Counted from the first letter of the stretch, positions 1-9,867 are shown. The stretch is 64,000 nt of DNA from an uncultured Bacteroidota bacterium (GCA_903839875.1 CAIMDZ010000102.1:1-64000); one strand, 5' to 3'. The notes: generated by a model not told the origin, from the sequence alone. Numbers and translations are program-made.

Positions 1-126
1 AAAATAATTCCTACGATATGGCGCAGTTATTTTTCTTTTTTTCATCCCGATAGCTATCGGGATTACAACGCCGAAAAAATGGAAAAGAACAAGTCAGATT
101 GTAGGAATTATTTTGTCATCGTTCCC
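1..126. repeat. MITE-like element copy 1 (left end cut by window edge)
   Basis: aaaataattcctac (1-14) and its perfect reverse complement gtaggaattatttt (101-114) flank a TCCCGATAGCTATCGGGA palindrome (45-62); similar copies at ~51553 and ~54577. Confidence 0.75.
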
Positions 127-282
127 TACATTTAACGGCTTTTATACTTTTTGTACCCGATTTTATAAAAAATCGCCTTTTTACTAACATTTGCATAAAT
201 TTATACGCCTAATATATTAGCTTGCTTATGTAAGTCAATCATTAAAATTATTACACCACAATCTGATTCAAACATTATAAAT

Positions 283-2127
283 ATGAAAATAATATATTTT
301 TCATTGCTTGCCTTATTAATTTCATTTTATTCATTCGCACTTCCTTCCATTGCCGGGCCAGGAAGCGTATGTGTGGTTTCCACCATTACTTTAACGGATG
401 CTACATCAGGCGGCGCCTGGAGCAGCAGTAATACAGCAGTTGCCACAGTAGGCTCGGTGAGCGGGGTTGTAATAGGGGTTACGGCAGGTTCTGTAACCAT
501 TACCTATACTGTAGGGGCAAGCAATGTTACTGCGTCTGTTTTGGTTAATCCTTTACCTTCCTTGTATACAGTTATAGGCGGGGGCAGTTATTGCGCCGGC
601 GGATCGGGGGTGCATGTGGGATTAAATTTCTCAACCCCGGGTATCAGCTACCAGTTATTCAGGGGAGGAACATCAATTGGAGTCCCTGTAGCTGGATCAG
701 GATCAGGGCTTGATTTCGGCCTGGAGACAGGTGCAGGTATTTATACAGTGGTGGCTACCAACCCCATTACCGGATGCAGTGTTACAATGTCGGGTAGCGG
801 TACAATCACCATCAATCCATTACCAACCATATTTGCCCTCACAGGGGGCGGTGTGTATTGTTCAGGGGGCGCGGGAGTACATATTGGCCTCGCAGGCTCG
901 CAGACAGGCATAATGTACCAGTTATATAGCGGCGTTTCACCAGTAGGCTCCACTTTTACCGGCACAGGGTTACCCATTGATTTTGGGGTACATACTGCCG
1001 GCACCTATACGGTTATTGCAACAGATCCTGTGACCGGCTGCACCGCCATAATGACCGGTACCATAACAATCACTATTGTGCCGTTACCTGCTGTTCATGC
1101 GTTGACAGGGGGCGGCACCTTCTGTGCAGGAATTGGCGGGCACCTTACCCTTGCCGGGTCTGATACCGGGGTAAATTATACCCTCGATTCAGCAGGAATC
1201 GCTATTATGACTCTTCCGGGTACTGGTGGCCCGCTGGATTTCGGGTATCATATGGGTGGGAGTTTCACAATAGTTGCAGTAAGCACTGCAGGCTGCACAA
1301 CATTAATGAGCGGCCCTGTTACTATTACTATTACTCCTACAGTAACCCCCTCTGTAACTATTTCTACAGGTGTGGGTGATACTGTGTGCGCGGGTACAAT
1401 GGTAATCTTTACTGCCATAGGTGTGAATGGAGGCGCTACCCCAACCTATAACTGGACGGTAAACGGTGTTTCTGCCGGCAGCGGCGTGGTGCATACTTAC
1501 ACGCCCTCAAACGGAGATGTGGTGAACGTATGCCTGGTGAGCAGCGCCGCATGTGCATCGCCCGGTACTGTTTGTCACTCATTGACAATGACTGTGTTAC
1601 CGACTGTGGTTCCTTCTGTTACAATAACTGCCAGCCCAGGGACATATGTGCCATTTGGCACAACCGTTACCTACACTGCTGTCGGTGTGAACGGAGGATC
1701 AGCGCCCACATATGCATGGGATGTAAATGGCGTGGCTGCCGGAACAGGATTGACTTATTCTTACGTGCCAATTACCGGCGATACCACTAATTTATGCATG
1801 ACAAGCAATGCAACTTGTGCATCGCCTGTCATCGCTTGTAATTCTATCGAGATACACATATATGGTATTGGAAAAGTAAATGAGCTATCAGCCAAAGAAC
1901 CGGTAAACCTCTACCCCAACCCTGTTGACAATGATCTGACCATAGTAGCAGATGCAACTATCTACAATACATATACTGTTACCAACAATATTGGACAGGT
2001 GGTAATTCATTGGGCTCTATCAGGTAATAAGACAACAGTAGATGTATCAACCTTGCCTTCCGGAATGTACTTTATAGCTTTAACCGGTACTAATAACTGT
2101 ACAGTTCGGAAGTTTGTAAAGATGTAG
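283..2127 (+). CDS. Secreted Ig-like/tandem-repeat surface protein with type A T9SS C-terminal sorting domain
   Basis: Signal peptide; BIG2-like TLTDATSGGAWSSSNTAVATVG; three 'GGGxYCxGG' repeats; C-term LYPNPVDNDLTIVAD...GMYFIALTGTNNCTVRKFVKM. Confidence 0.85.
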   Translation: MKIIYFSLLALLISFYSFALPSIAGPGSVCVVSTITLTDATSGGAWSSSNTAVATVGSVSGVVIGVTAGSVTITYTVGASNVTASVLVNPLPSLYTVIGGGSYCAGGSGVHVGLNFSTPGISYQLFRGGTSIGVPVAGSGSGLDFGLETGAGIYTVVATNPITGCSVTMSGSGTITINPLPTIFALTGGGVYCSGGAGVHIGLAGSQTGIMYQLYSGVSPVGSTFTGTGLPIDFGVHTAGTYTVIATDPVTGCTAIMTGTITITIVPLPAVHALTGGGTFCAGIGGHLTLAGSDTGVNYTLDSAGIAIMTLPGTGGPLDFGYHMGGSFTIVAVSTAGCTTLMSGPVTITITPTVTPSVTISTGVGDTVCAGTMVIFTAIGVNGGATPTYNWTVNGVSAGSGVVHTYTPSNGDVVNVCLVSSAACASPGTVCHSLTMTVLPTVVPSVTITASPGTYVPFGTTVTYTAVGVNGGSAPTYAWDVNGVAAGTGLTYSYVPITGDTTNLCMTSNATCASPVIACNSIEIHIYGIGKVNELSAKEPVNLYPNPVDNDLTIVADATIYNTYTVTNNIGQVVIHWALSGNKTTVDVSTLPSGMYFIALTGTNNCTVRKFVKM

Positions 2128-2132
2128 TTATT

Positions 2133-2172
2133 AGCCGCGCTGCCCCAGCAGAAATGTTGGGGTGGCTCTTTT
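2133..2172. terminator. Terminator-like hairpin between convergent genes
   Basis: AGCC..CCCCA-gcagaaatgt-TGGGGtGGCTcttttaaaa. Confidence 0.5.
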
Positions 2173-3397
2173 AAAAGATCAATTGTTCTATATTACTATT
2201 CCCGAAATCGTAAGGAATATAAGCAATAGACGGAATAGGTTTGGTAATGATCAGGTTTGCCTTTTTGCCCACCTTAATAGTTCCCATTTCCCGCTCCAGT
2301 TCCATAGCAGCAGCCCCATTCAGCGTCACAGCATTGATGGCTTCCTCAGGCGTCATCTTCAATTGAGTGCAGGCAATTGAAAGCAACAAAGGAATATTAC
2401 CAGACGGACAAGATCCTGGATTATAATCAGTTGCAAGGCAAACCGGAAGTCCGGCATCAATCATCTTTCGGGCAGGCTGGTAGTGCATACCGAGGAAAAA
2501 AGCAGCCCCTGGGAGTAAAGTAGGTATGGTTTTACTGCCTTTAAGGCATTCAATTTCAGATTCACCAACACACTCTAAATGATCCACACTCAATGCGTTA
2601 TGCTTCACACCCACTTGTACCCCACCTGAAAAATGAAGCTGATTGGCATGTATCTTGGGCTTCAGGCCATATTTCAGGCCTGCTTCAAGAATCCGTTCTG
2701 TTTCAGGAATGCCAAAAAAGCCCTCTTCGCAGAACACATCTATATAATCAGCAAGTCCATCTCCTGCAAGTTCAGGTAACATTTTGTCTGTAATCAGCTT
2801 TATATAAGCTTCTTTATTTTGTTTATATTCAGCAGGATATGCATGTGCCGCAAGGAATGTTGATTTCACAGGTATTCCTCCGGTTTCCTTCAGTTTCCTT
2901 ATTACACGCAGCATTTTCAGCTCCCCTTCCAGACACAGCCCATAGCCGCTTTTTATTTCAATTGCACCCGTACCCTGAGCCATTACATTTTGCAACCGGT
3001 CAAGACTCTGATCATATAACTCCGACTCATCCATCTCATTCAGTTTCCGTGCCGAATTGAGTATGCCCCCTCCCCTGCGTGCCACCTCTTCATAGCTAAG
3101 TCCTTTTATACGATCCACAAATTCACTATCACGCGGAGCGGCAAAGACCAGGTGAGTATGGCTATCGCACCAGGCTGGCAATACCATTCTGCCGGATGCA
3201 TCAATGGTTTTATCTGCATACGTGGCAGGCAGGTCGGCCATTGATCCGAAACTATGGATCAGACCGTTTTCGGCAATCAGCCAGGCATTATCTATAGATG
3301 GCAAAGCAGCCATTTCAATCCCGCAAACCCTGAATTTTTGCTCATCAGGATGTTCTGTTTGGCACAATTTATTAATATTGGTAATCAGCAGCCGCAT
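2171..3397 (-). CDS. hutI: Imidazolonepropionase
   Basis: 408 aa; PAWCDSHTHLVFAAPRDSEF, EIKSGYGL, HANQLHFSGG, LATDYNPGSCPSGN. Confidence 0.93.
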   Translation of the reverse strand: MRLLITNINKLCQTEHPDEQKFRVCGIEMAALPSIDNAWLIAENGLIHSFGSMADLPATYADKTIDASGRMVLPAWCDSHTHLVFAAPRDSEFVDRIKGLSYEEVARRGGGILNSARKLNEMDESELYDQSLDRLQNVMAQGTGAIEIKSGYGLCLEGELKMLRVIRKLKETGGIPVKSTFLAAHAYPAEYKQNKEAYIKLITDKMLPELAGDGLADYIDVFCEEGFFGIPETERILEAGLKYGLKPKIHANQLHFSGGVQVGVKHNALSVDHLECVGESEIECLKGSKTIPTLLPGAAFFLGMHYQPARKMIDAGLPVCLATDYNPGSCPSGNIPLLLSIACTQLKMTPEEAINAVTLNGAAAMELEREMGTIKVGKKANLIITKPIPSIAYIPYDFGNSNIEQLIF

Positions 3398-3425
3398 GGG
3401 TCAAATGTATAAAAAAGGCACAAAA

Positions 3426-3453
3426 ATGCCCCGGTATTTTATATACGGGGCAT
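3426..3453 (-). terminator. Terminator/attenuator-like hairpin just upstream of hutI
   Basis: Perfect 8-bp arms ATGCCCCG/CGGGGCAT, followed on the minus strand by TTTTTGTGCCTTTTTT. Confidence 0.5.
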
Positions 3454-3583
3454 GGGTAATCTTTCTATAATTTATGTAAGCAGGTCTACAAGGGCCAGAA
3501 CAAGACAGGAGTTTTTAGGCTTAATTAGTTCTTAACAAGGTGCAAGCTAAAAGCACGGTGATTACTTTCCAAAAAGAGTTTCT

Positions 3584-3611
3584 TAACGGTCGAAAAAGTT
3601 TTTTAACGGTC
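3584..3611. repeat. AACGGTC repeat pair, 20-bp period (cluster A)
   Basis: TTAACGGTC ending at 3591 and again at 3611. Confidence 0.6.
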
Positions 3612-3673
3612 AAAAATACTACAAATATAACATATATTAACGATAAATTATTGCCTATGATTAATAAGAAGAA

Positions 3674-3693
3674 GGGTGCCCGCAAGGGCACCC
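3674..3693. other. Perfect hairpin GGGTGCCC-GCAA-GGGCACCC
   Basis: 8-bp perfect arms with GNRA-type tetraloop in intergenic DNA. Confidence 0.6.
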
Positions 3694-3840
3694 TCAAATT
3701 AAGAAAATACTATCGAATGAGTTTAACCATCACAAGGACAACAGAGAGTATCAATTTGGTTTATGGGGGCCGTTAGTTAGTATTAGCTCTTTGACAGCAA
3801 AGTAATAGGAGCCAAAGCACACTGCCAAAACGAGTTTCTG

Positions 3841-3888
3841 AACGGTCGGAAAAGTTTTTTAACGGTCTGTTTATGTTTCCTAACCGTC
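3841..3888. repeat. AACGGTC repeat trio, ~20-bp period (cluster B)
   Basis: AACGGTC at 3841-3847 and 3861-3867, AACCGTC at 3882-3888. Confidence 0.6.
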
Positions 3889-4032
3889 CATTTTGGCTTA
3901 TATACGACAAGAAGAAATCAGGAAAAAGGTATGTTATTATCAGATTGGCATAGTGATGGTAACTACAGTCCATTGATGGTTGCCTGATCAATCCAAAAAT
4001 AAAAAAATCATCAGCAAAAAAAGCATTTCCCT

Positions 4033-4040
4033 TAACTTTG
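4033..4040 (+). promoter_or_regulatory. Bacteroidota -7 box TAACTTTG, 4 nt before the next start codon
   Basis: Matches TAnnTTTG; start codon at 4045. Confidence 0.4.
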
Positions 4041-4044
4041 CACT

Positions 4045-4569
4045 ATGCAATCACAAGAATTGATGAATTTGCTGCCAAATGATTTTGCAGACAGTGCGAA
4101 GGTATGGATTTACCAGAGCAGCCGTGCCTTTATTGAAAAAGAAGAAAAGGAAATAAATGAACAGCTATTTCAATTTTATACCCAATGGCAATCGCATGGC
4201 GACCAGGTGAAAGGTTGGGCGAAATTACTGTTCAAACAATTTATTGTTGTGCTGGCAGATGAGACTGATGTAATGGTAGGTGGATGCAGCACCGATGGTT
4301 CGGTACGTGTAATAAAAAGCCTGGAAAAGCAATATGACGTTAATTTCTTTGACAGACTGATGCTTACCTTCCTGGTAAAAAACAAAGCTGAAATGTTGCC
4401 TTTCAACCAGGTTCAATATGCTTTAGACAAAGGTTTTATTGACGGAAGTACCCCTTTATTTAATAATGTGGTAACTAGTAAAAAGGAACTTCTTGAGCAA
4501 TGGATCATTCCATTAAATGAAAGCTGGCTTGCCGGCAGAGTAAATCTAAGTGAAAAAGTAGCAGGATGA
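4045..4569 (+). CDS. Conserved Bacteroidota protein of unknown function
   Basis: 174 aa; I recall the family often being labelled 'ABC transporter ATPase', but no Walker motifs are visible. Confidence 0.75.
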   Translation: MQSQELMNLLPNDFADSAKVWIYQSSRAFIEKEEKEINEQLFQFYTQWQSHGDQVKGWAKLLFKQFIVVLADETDVMVGGCSTDGSVRVIKSLEKQYDVNFFDRLMLTFLVKNKAEMLPFNQVQYALDKGFIDGSTPLFNNVVTSKKELLEQWIIPLNESWLAGRVNLSEKVAG

Positions 4570-4577
4570 CGATCCGC

Positions 4578-5063
4578 TCATCTTAGTATTTTGCATTCTT
4601 TTCTTAATCGCTTTTTGTCAATTAATTCATTTAGTTGCTTTACAGAATATTTACCCTGTTCCCGCACCCCGCAATCGCAGAGTTCGGTAATGGGGTTTTT
4701 ATCTGCGATCATTTTATACAATTCAGCCGGATCTGGTGCAGATTTTAATTTCGCATAATGCGAACAGGTCATACTGATAAAAGCAGTATTAAGCCCTACG
4801 CCTTGCTTATCAAGCCAATAACCATTATGTAAAGAAACAGGAAGCCCGGCTTGCGCTTGGCTTCCTGTTTTAATATCAACCGGATCAGGGTATGAAACGA
4901 CAGTTTTTTTATCTTCTGAAAGCTGTACAGGTACCAGGTTCCTATGGTTTCCTTTTGCTTTATAAATCAAAATATGCGGCAACGCATTGCTGCCTTGTAT
5001 CTGAGCTTGTCCTATGTTGGTACTGCAAATAATAATGGCAATCAGAAAAACATTTCGCCTCAT
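4578..5063 (-). CDS. Secreted hypothetical protein, translationally coupled to the C10 peptidase
   Basis: 161 aa, signal peptide; TAATG overlap with the upstream gene. Confidence 0.75.
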   Translation of the reverse strand: MRRNVFLIAIIICSTNIGQAQIQGSNALPHILIYKAKGNHRNLVPVQLSEDKKTVVSYPDPVDIKTGSQAQAGLPVSLHNGYWLDKQGVGLNTAFISMTCSHYAKLKSAPDPAELYKMIADKNPITELCDCGVREQGKYSVKQLNELIDKKRLRKECKILR

Positions 5064-7297
5064 TACTTAGTAATAACAACTTTCTTTGTGATCACATCAT
5101 TACCTGAATGCAATTGCACCAGATAAACACCGGGAGCATAGTTGTTAACCGGAATTGAAATCAATGACTGATTAGTACCCGGAATAATCTTCTGAATTTC
5201 GCGTCCCTGTAAATCAGAAATGATCACTTCACTTACACTCCCGCCATTAAGGTCAATATTTATCAAATCGCTGGCAGGGTTAGGATAAACATTTACATTA
5301 TCCGCTGAAAGTTTAGGTGTTTCCACATCTACAGAACTGATAATATTTATCCTGATCGGGTTTTGAAATATATCTGCACCGGTAACTATTGGCACACCAG
5401 TTCCTCCCGGCTGATGCTGTACTATCAAAACATATGGACCAGAGGGCGCCATAATGCTTGGCATAGCAAATGTATAAGGACTAAAATGATTAGCACTTAT
5501 TAATTGACTGGTGAATGACTGAATCGGGTATGGAGTACCAGTATTCAGATTTATTATTATAGCCGATACAGTTCCATTGAAATCAGTAGTTCCGAAATTC
5601 GCAAGCTTGGTACTTATGCTCAAAGCTGTTCCACGAACAACATTATATGACGCAATATGTATATAATCCCAAAGCTTTATGATTTGTGAGTTTTGAACAG
5701 CAAGCATATTGTAATTGATGTAAGTACCATTATCAGCCACAGGAGTCCATGTTGTAGTCCCTGTTGGGCGGTACATAATACGGGTTGCGTATCTTCCTGG
5801 AATCAAACCATATAAACAGGGTCCAACAGCATTAAATGAAAGAACCGCAGTACTGTCACCTGCATTTATTGTTTGACCTGAAATTATTTGTGCGGTACTA
5901 ACAAGGTTAGTATTGGTAGAATCGAATAACTGTAAACAGAAATCACCTTTAAACTGGGTGGTATTGGCATTCTGTATTTTAGTAACAATTGCAAATCCGG
6001 TTAAATATTGCATTGGGCAATCGGTTGTACAATCAAGGTGCTTAAGCAACTTGATATTTCCGGTAGCAGTTGGTACTGCATCAGGTTGAATGCCAATAAT
6101 GGCACACTGGTCAGCATTAAAATTTCCGCCACCACCACCAATGCCGAGTGCAGGGGGATTAATGTTATCAACAGAATAATATCCATCTGACGCCCCGCTC
6201 CATCCAAAATTAAAGTGCATAAAATTTGCCGGTGAAGCTTCCCAACCGTCACAAACCCAGCAATGTCCGCCGGCAGTGGTAGATGAACCTGAATAAATTA
6301 CCGGCCTGCCGGCATTCAGTTCAGCTTCCAGCATCGCAATCCATGCAGCTGTAGTCATCGCAGCAAGATTAATATAAGGGGCAGTGTTTGATTCACCAAA
6401 ACGGGGAACTCCTTTCAAAGTAGGCTTGTAATGAAAGAATGTTTTTAACGCAAATTCAGCACAATATGGAGCGTTATTCCAGCATTCATACGAAATAACG
6501 TAGGATCCGCTGCCGGTAGAACTATAATTCATATCTACAGCAATACCGCAGTGAAGCATTAAAGTACCAACGGCATTATTATTTGTAGTTACGCTATTGG
6601 GCATCCCGGCCCAATTATAAACAGTATTCCCGAAATCGGCAGATAATGGTCCATAAGTAGATGTATAAGTATGGTACCCTGTTCCAACAGTAGGCCAGTT
6701 CCAGAATTTCATTACCTGGGCCATTGCTGTTGCCACGCAGCCTGTAACCGCCTGACCTGAACCAACACCAGGACACAAATAATTATAGTGTGGCGACTGA
6801 TCCCATTTGGTTGTAAGCAATGGAGTAACAATCGTAGTTTTGGCACCCACATTTTTATGAGCAACTTTAAGGTCATTCCAGCGTTCAAGTGTTCCTTCCT
6901 GCGGAGGAAGGTTGTGCTCTATAACATAGGTTATCTGGTTCTTATAACCATCAATCCAGGCTAATGCTGCCGGTGCGCTTCTATTAATATCAAATAGGCC
7001 TTCCCTGGAATAAGCAAGGATGGGGATTACATTGTCATCAGCAGAAACCATGACATAGCCATTTCCATTTACGATGTTAAATACATAATAATCCTTAATC
7101 ACATTACCATTAACGGTTGCAGAAGCCACATAGGAAGTCACAAGGTCAGATTCGGACTGTACACCCTGAACACCAACAGAAATCAGAAAATGGCTGCCAA
7201 TTGTTTTAGCAGTGTTTTCGTCAACTGTTTTTGCAAAGGATGGAATACACAAACAAACAGATAAAAAAACAGGAATTACCCTAAAAAGTTTCAACAT
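5063..7297 (-). CDS. C10 (streptopain-like) cysteine peptidase with type A T9SS sorting domain
   Basis: Cys motif QAVTGCVATAMAQVMKFWNWP; His motif GGHCWVCDGW; C-term VYPNPASDLINIDL...GVYLVQLHSGNDVITKKVVITK. Confidence 0.9.
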   Translation of the reverse strand: MLKLFRVIPVFLSVCLCIPSFAKTVDENTAKTIGSHFLISVGVQGVQSESDLVTSYVASATVNGNVIKDYYVFNIVNGNGYVMVSADDNVIPILAYSREGLFDINRSAPAALAWIDGYKNQITYVIEHNLPPQEGTLERWNDLKVAHKNVGAKTTIVTPLLTTKWDQSPHYNYLCPGVGSGQAVTGCVATAMAQVMKFWNWPTVGTGYHTYTSTYGPLSADFGNTVYNWAGMPNSVTTNNNAVGTLMLHCGIAVDMNYSSTGSGSYVISYECWNNAPYCAEFALKTFFHYKPTLKGVPRFGESNTAPYINLAAMTTAAWIAMLEAELNAGRPVIYSGSSTTAGGHCWVCDGWEASPANFMHFNFGWSGASDGYYSVDNINPPALGIGGGGGNFNADQCAIIGIQPDAVPTATGNIKLLKHLDCTTDCPMQYLTGFAIVTKIQNANTTQFKGDFCLQLFDSTNTNLVSTAQIISGQTINAGDSTAVLSFNAVGPCLYGLIPGRYATRIMYRPTGTTTWTPVADNGTYINYNMLAVQNSQIIKLWDYIHIASYNVVRGTALSISTKLANFGTTDFNGTVSAIIINLNTGTPYPIQSFTSQLISANHFSPYTFAMPSIMAPSGPYVLIVQHQPGGTGVPIVTGADIFQNPIRINIISSVDVETPKLSADNVNVYPNPASDLINIDLNGGSVSEVIISDLQGREIQKIIPGTNQSLISIPVNNYAPGVYLVQLHSGNDVITKKVVITK

Positions 7298-7413
7298 AAA
7301 TAATTGATTTTAAATAAAAATTGATTTAGATAATTAGCAAAAAGCATATAGTGTACAAAAAAATGCACAATATGCAAATATACTTAATAATACACACAAA
7401 AACAAATATAATC

Positions 7414-9867
7414 CTAAGATTTTCTTTTACTAAAATCAAGTGGAATTATTACTTTAATACTAATATTTCTACCCATGTTGTAAACATAATTTTGGTTGGT
7501 GTTGACAACATATTTAAACCGGCTCATATAGTCAATATAGGTTTGGTTTGCAAGGTTATCAATATTCAGATAGATACTGCATGTCTTCTGACCATGAGTC
7601 ATAATATCGGCGCCAATGCCAAGATTCAAAAGTGTATACGCAGGTGTCGGGTCAATCTTCGATAAACCATAATAAACACTGCTTATCTGGTAAGGATTAG
7701 ATTGTTCGAAACTATGGAATACACCAAAGCGGAAATAGGCGTTGCGAATACAACCTGATATTTTTGGTGTTGACAATGTTATTTCTGAACGCAGGCGTGC
7801 AGGAGGTACAAAAGGGATTATGTTTGCGCTGTCAGGCATATTATTCAATTTGGCAGTTACGGTACTGAAACTTGTGTACCAATCGAACCATTTGAGCCCT
7901 GAAGGATGTATATCAAGCAGTAATTCCGCACCGGTCAAAGTAGCATCTGTTTGGGAATACAGGAATACAGGCGCATTTCCAAAACCCGGAGTACTGCTGT
8001 TCAAAGAATCACCACCTAAAACGCTTTCTAATTGTTTTGCAAAAATGAAGTTGCTGATACTATTGTAAAAGACGCTTACTTCCGCTGTAATATCTTTTGA
8101 CCTGTAACCAGGCGTAAAATCAACCTGCATAGACTGCTCAGGCTTTAGATTTGATTGCCCGATTTCATAAACAACCGTCCCATCATGAATACCATTGGAG
8201 CCTGATTCGGCTACATTTGGCGCACGGAAACCACGTGCAACATTCAGCTTGAGATAAAAATTATTGCTGGCCTGGTAAACCGCACCAAGGCTAGCTGATA
8301 AACCATTGAAGTTTGAACTATATGCGGTAAAACGATGTATTGCATCAGGATCGCCTGCACTTAGCTGGTTACCGTTAGAATCTATATAATTATCATGGCC
8401 TTTAAATGTCCTTGTATCGTACCTTATACCGGCGCTCAGATTGAGTTTGCCCAGTTTTTTGTTCGCAATAGCAAAAGCGCCGAGATCGAAAAGATCATAT
8501 TCAGGTATCAGTAGCAACGTACCTTTATTCTTTGAATTTTGCGACATACCATTGACACCAACAGATAAATTAAAATCATTCATGGTTGGGGTAACATAGC
8601 GCAAGTCGTAATTATAAGTGTTCAGCAGATACCAGATATTTGAGGTATTGGCAATAGTAATATCATTATTTTCCTGCCTGCTGTTATTCTGGTAGGCAAA
8701 CCGGGCGATGATCCTGCCGCCACCTAATGACATACTGTTATCCCATACAAGTTTATTATGCTTCACAAGCTGGTTAATAACAAAGGGAGTATAGGAACGC
8801 AATTCCTGGTTGGTTGCCTGTAATTCAATTGGATCACCATTTTCATTCAAAGCCTGCTTAACAAAATTACCGGCTGAATCCTTTGTCCCTTCAACAATTC
8901 CTGTCCTCAATTCAAAATAACTATAATGAAGCTGAGAGTAACCCCATTTCCTGTGAATGCCAATAGTTGCGTCGGTATTAAAATTGCTGAACTGAGAATT
9001 GAATACATAACCATCCCTTTCATTTTGATAGGCATGTGCCATAGTATTATCAACGCGTGCACTAAAGTTAATGCCTTTAACATTGCCGGATATGTGGCCT
9101 GCATTATTGATCAGTCCATTATTTGTCTGGTAACCATTAAGTATTTCTCCTTTAATATCACCGTCAGGCAGGTTTTTCTCAGGAAGAAAATTGATTACTC
9201 CGGAAAGAGCATCTGAGCCATAAACCAGGGATGCAGGCCCTTTAAGTATCTCTACCCTGTTTACAGAGTACGGATCAACCTCAATCCCGTATTCATCGCC
9301 CCATTGCTGGCCTTCCTGCCTGACACCATCGCTTACAGTCACAACCCTGTTATACCCCAGTCCCCTGATAACCGGTTTGGAAATACTCTGGCCATCTGTA
9401 ATGCCGTCAACACCAGGAATGTATTTCAGAGCGTCAATAATATTTGTACTGGCATGTTGTACAAGGTAATCGTGAGATACTTCAGTAATAGGTTGTGGGG
9501 TTTGAATAATATCTGTGGCCCTGGAATTTCCAGTCACAACTACTTCCTGCTCCTCAAAAGGAGAAAGATTAAGGCCAAAATCATGCCGCTGCAGTCCTTT
9601 TATTTTTACTGCTTCAGCTTTTGATTCATAACCAAGCGCATCAATTTCAATAAGAAATGTTCCCGTGGGTAGTTTGTTAATAGTAAATGTACCATCGGAA
9701 TCGCATGCAGCAGCAATTTTCAGATCCTCGATGTAAACACTGGCGTATGCAACAGGTTTATTATTGGCTTTATTAAAAACTTTACCGGTTATTTGATTTT
9801 GTGCTATTGCTTTGCAGGAAAAAAAGCATAATAATAGTATGGATAAACGAATATAATTCGTGTTCAT
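7414..9867 (-). CDS. TonB-dependent receptor with N-terminal carboxypeptidase-regulatory-like domain
   Basis: GKVFNKANNKPVAYASVYIEDL; plug IKGPASLVYGSDALSGVINF; NVARGFRAPNVAE. Confidence 0.92.
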   Translation of the reverse strand: MNTNYIRLSILLLCFFSCKAIAQNQITGKVFNKANNKPVAYASVYIEDLKIAAACDSDGTFTINKLPTGTFLIEIDALGYESKAEAVKIKGLQRHDFGLNLSPFEEQEVVVTGNSRATDIIQTPQPITEVSHDYLVQHASTNIIDALKYIPGVDGITDGQSISKPVIRGLGYNRVVTVSDGVRQEGQQWGDEYGIEVDPYSVNRVEILKGPASLVYGSDALSGVINFLPEKNLPDGDIKGEILNGYQTNNGLINNAGHISGNVKGINFSARVDNTMAHAYQNERDGYVFNSQFSNFNTDATIGIHRKWGYSQLHYSYFELRTGIVEGTKDSAGNFVKQALNENGDPIELQATNQELRSYTPFVINQLVKHNKLVWDNSMSLGGGRIIARFAYQNNSRQENNDITIANTSNIWYLLNTYNYDLRYVTPTMNDFNLSVGVNGMSQNSKNKGTLLLIPEYDLFDLGAFAIANKKLGKLNLSAGIRYDTRTFKGHDNYIDSNGNQLSAGDPDAIHRFTAYSSNFNGLSASLGAVYQASNNFYLKLNVARGFRAPNVAESGSNGIHDGTVVYEIGQSNLKPEQSMQVDFTPGYRSKDITAEVSVFYNSISNFIFAKQLESVLGGDSLNSSTPGFGNAPVFLYSQTDATLTGAELLLDIHPSGLKWFDWYTSFSTVTAKLNNMPDSANIIPFVPPARLRSEITLSTPKISGCIRNAYFRFGVFHSFEQSNPYQISSVYYGLSKIDPTPAYTLLNLGIGADIMTHGQKTCSIYLNIDNLANQTYIDYMSRFKYVVNTNQNYVYNMGRNISIKVIIPLDFSKRKS

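Noticed and set aside
3540-3776. 78-aa plus-strand ORF
   Set aside because: Covers the AACGGTC repeats and a GNRA hairpin; no RBS or motif support, so treated as noncoding.
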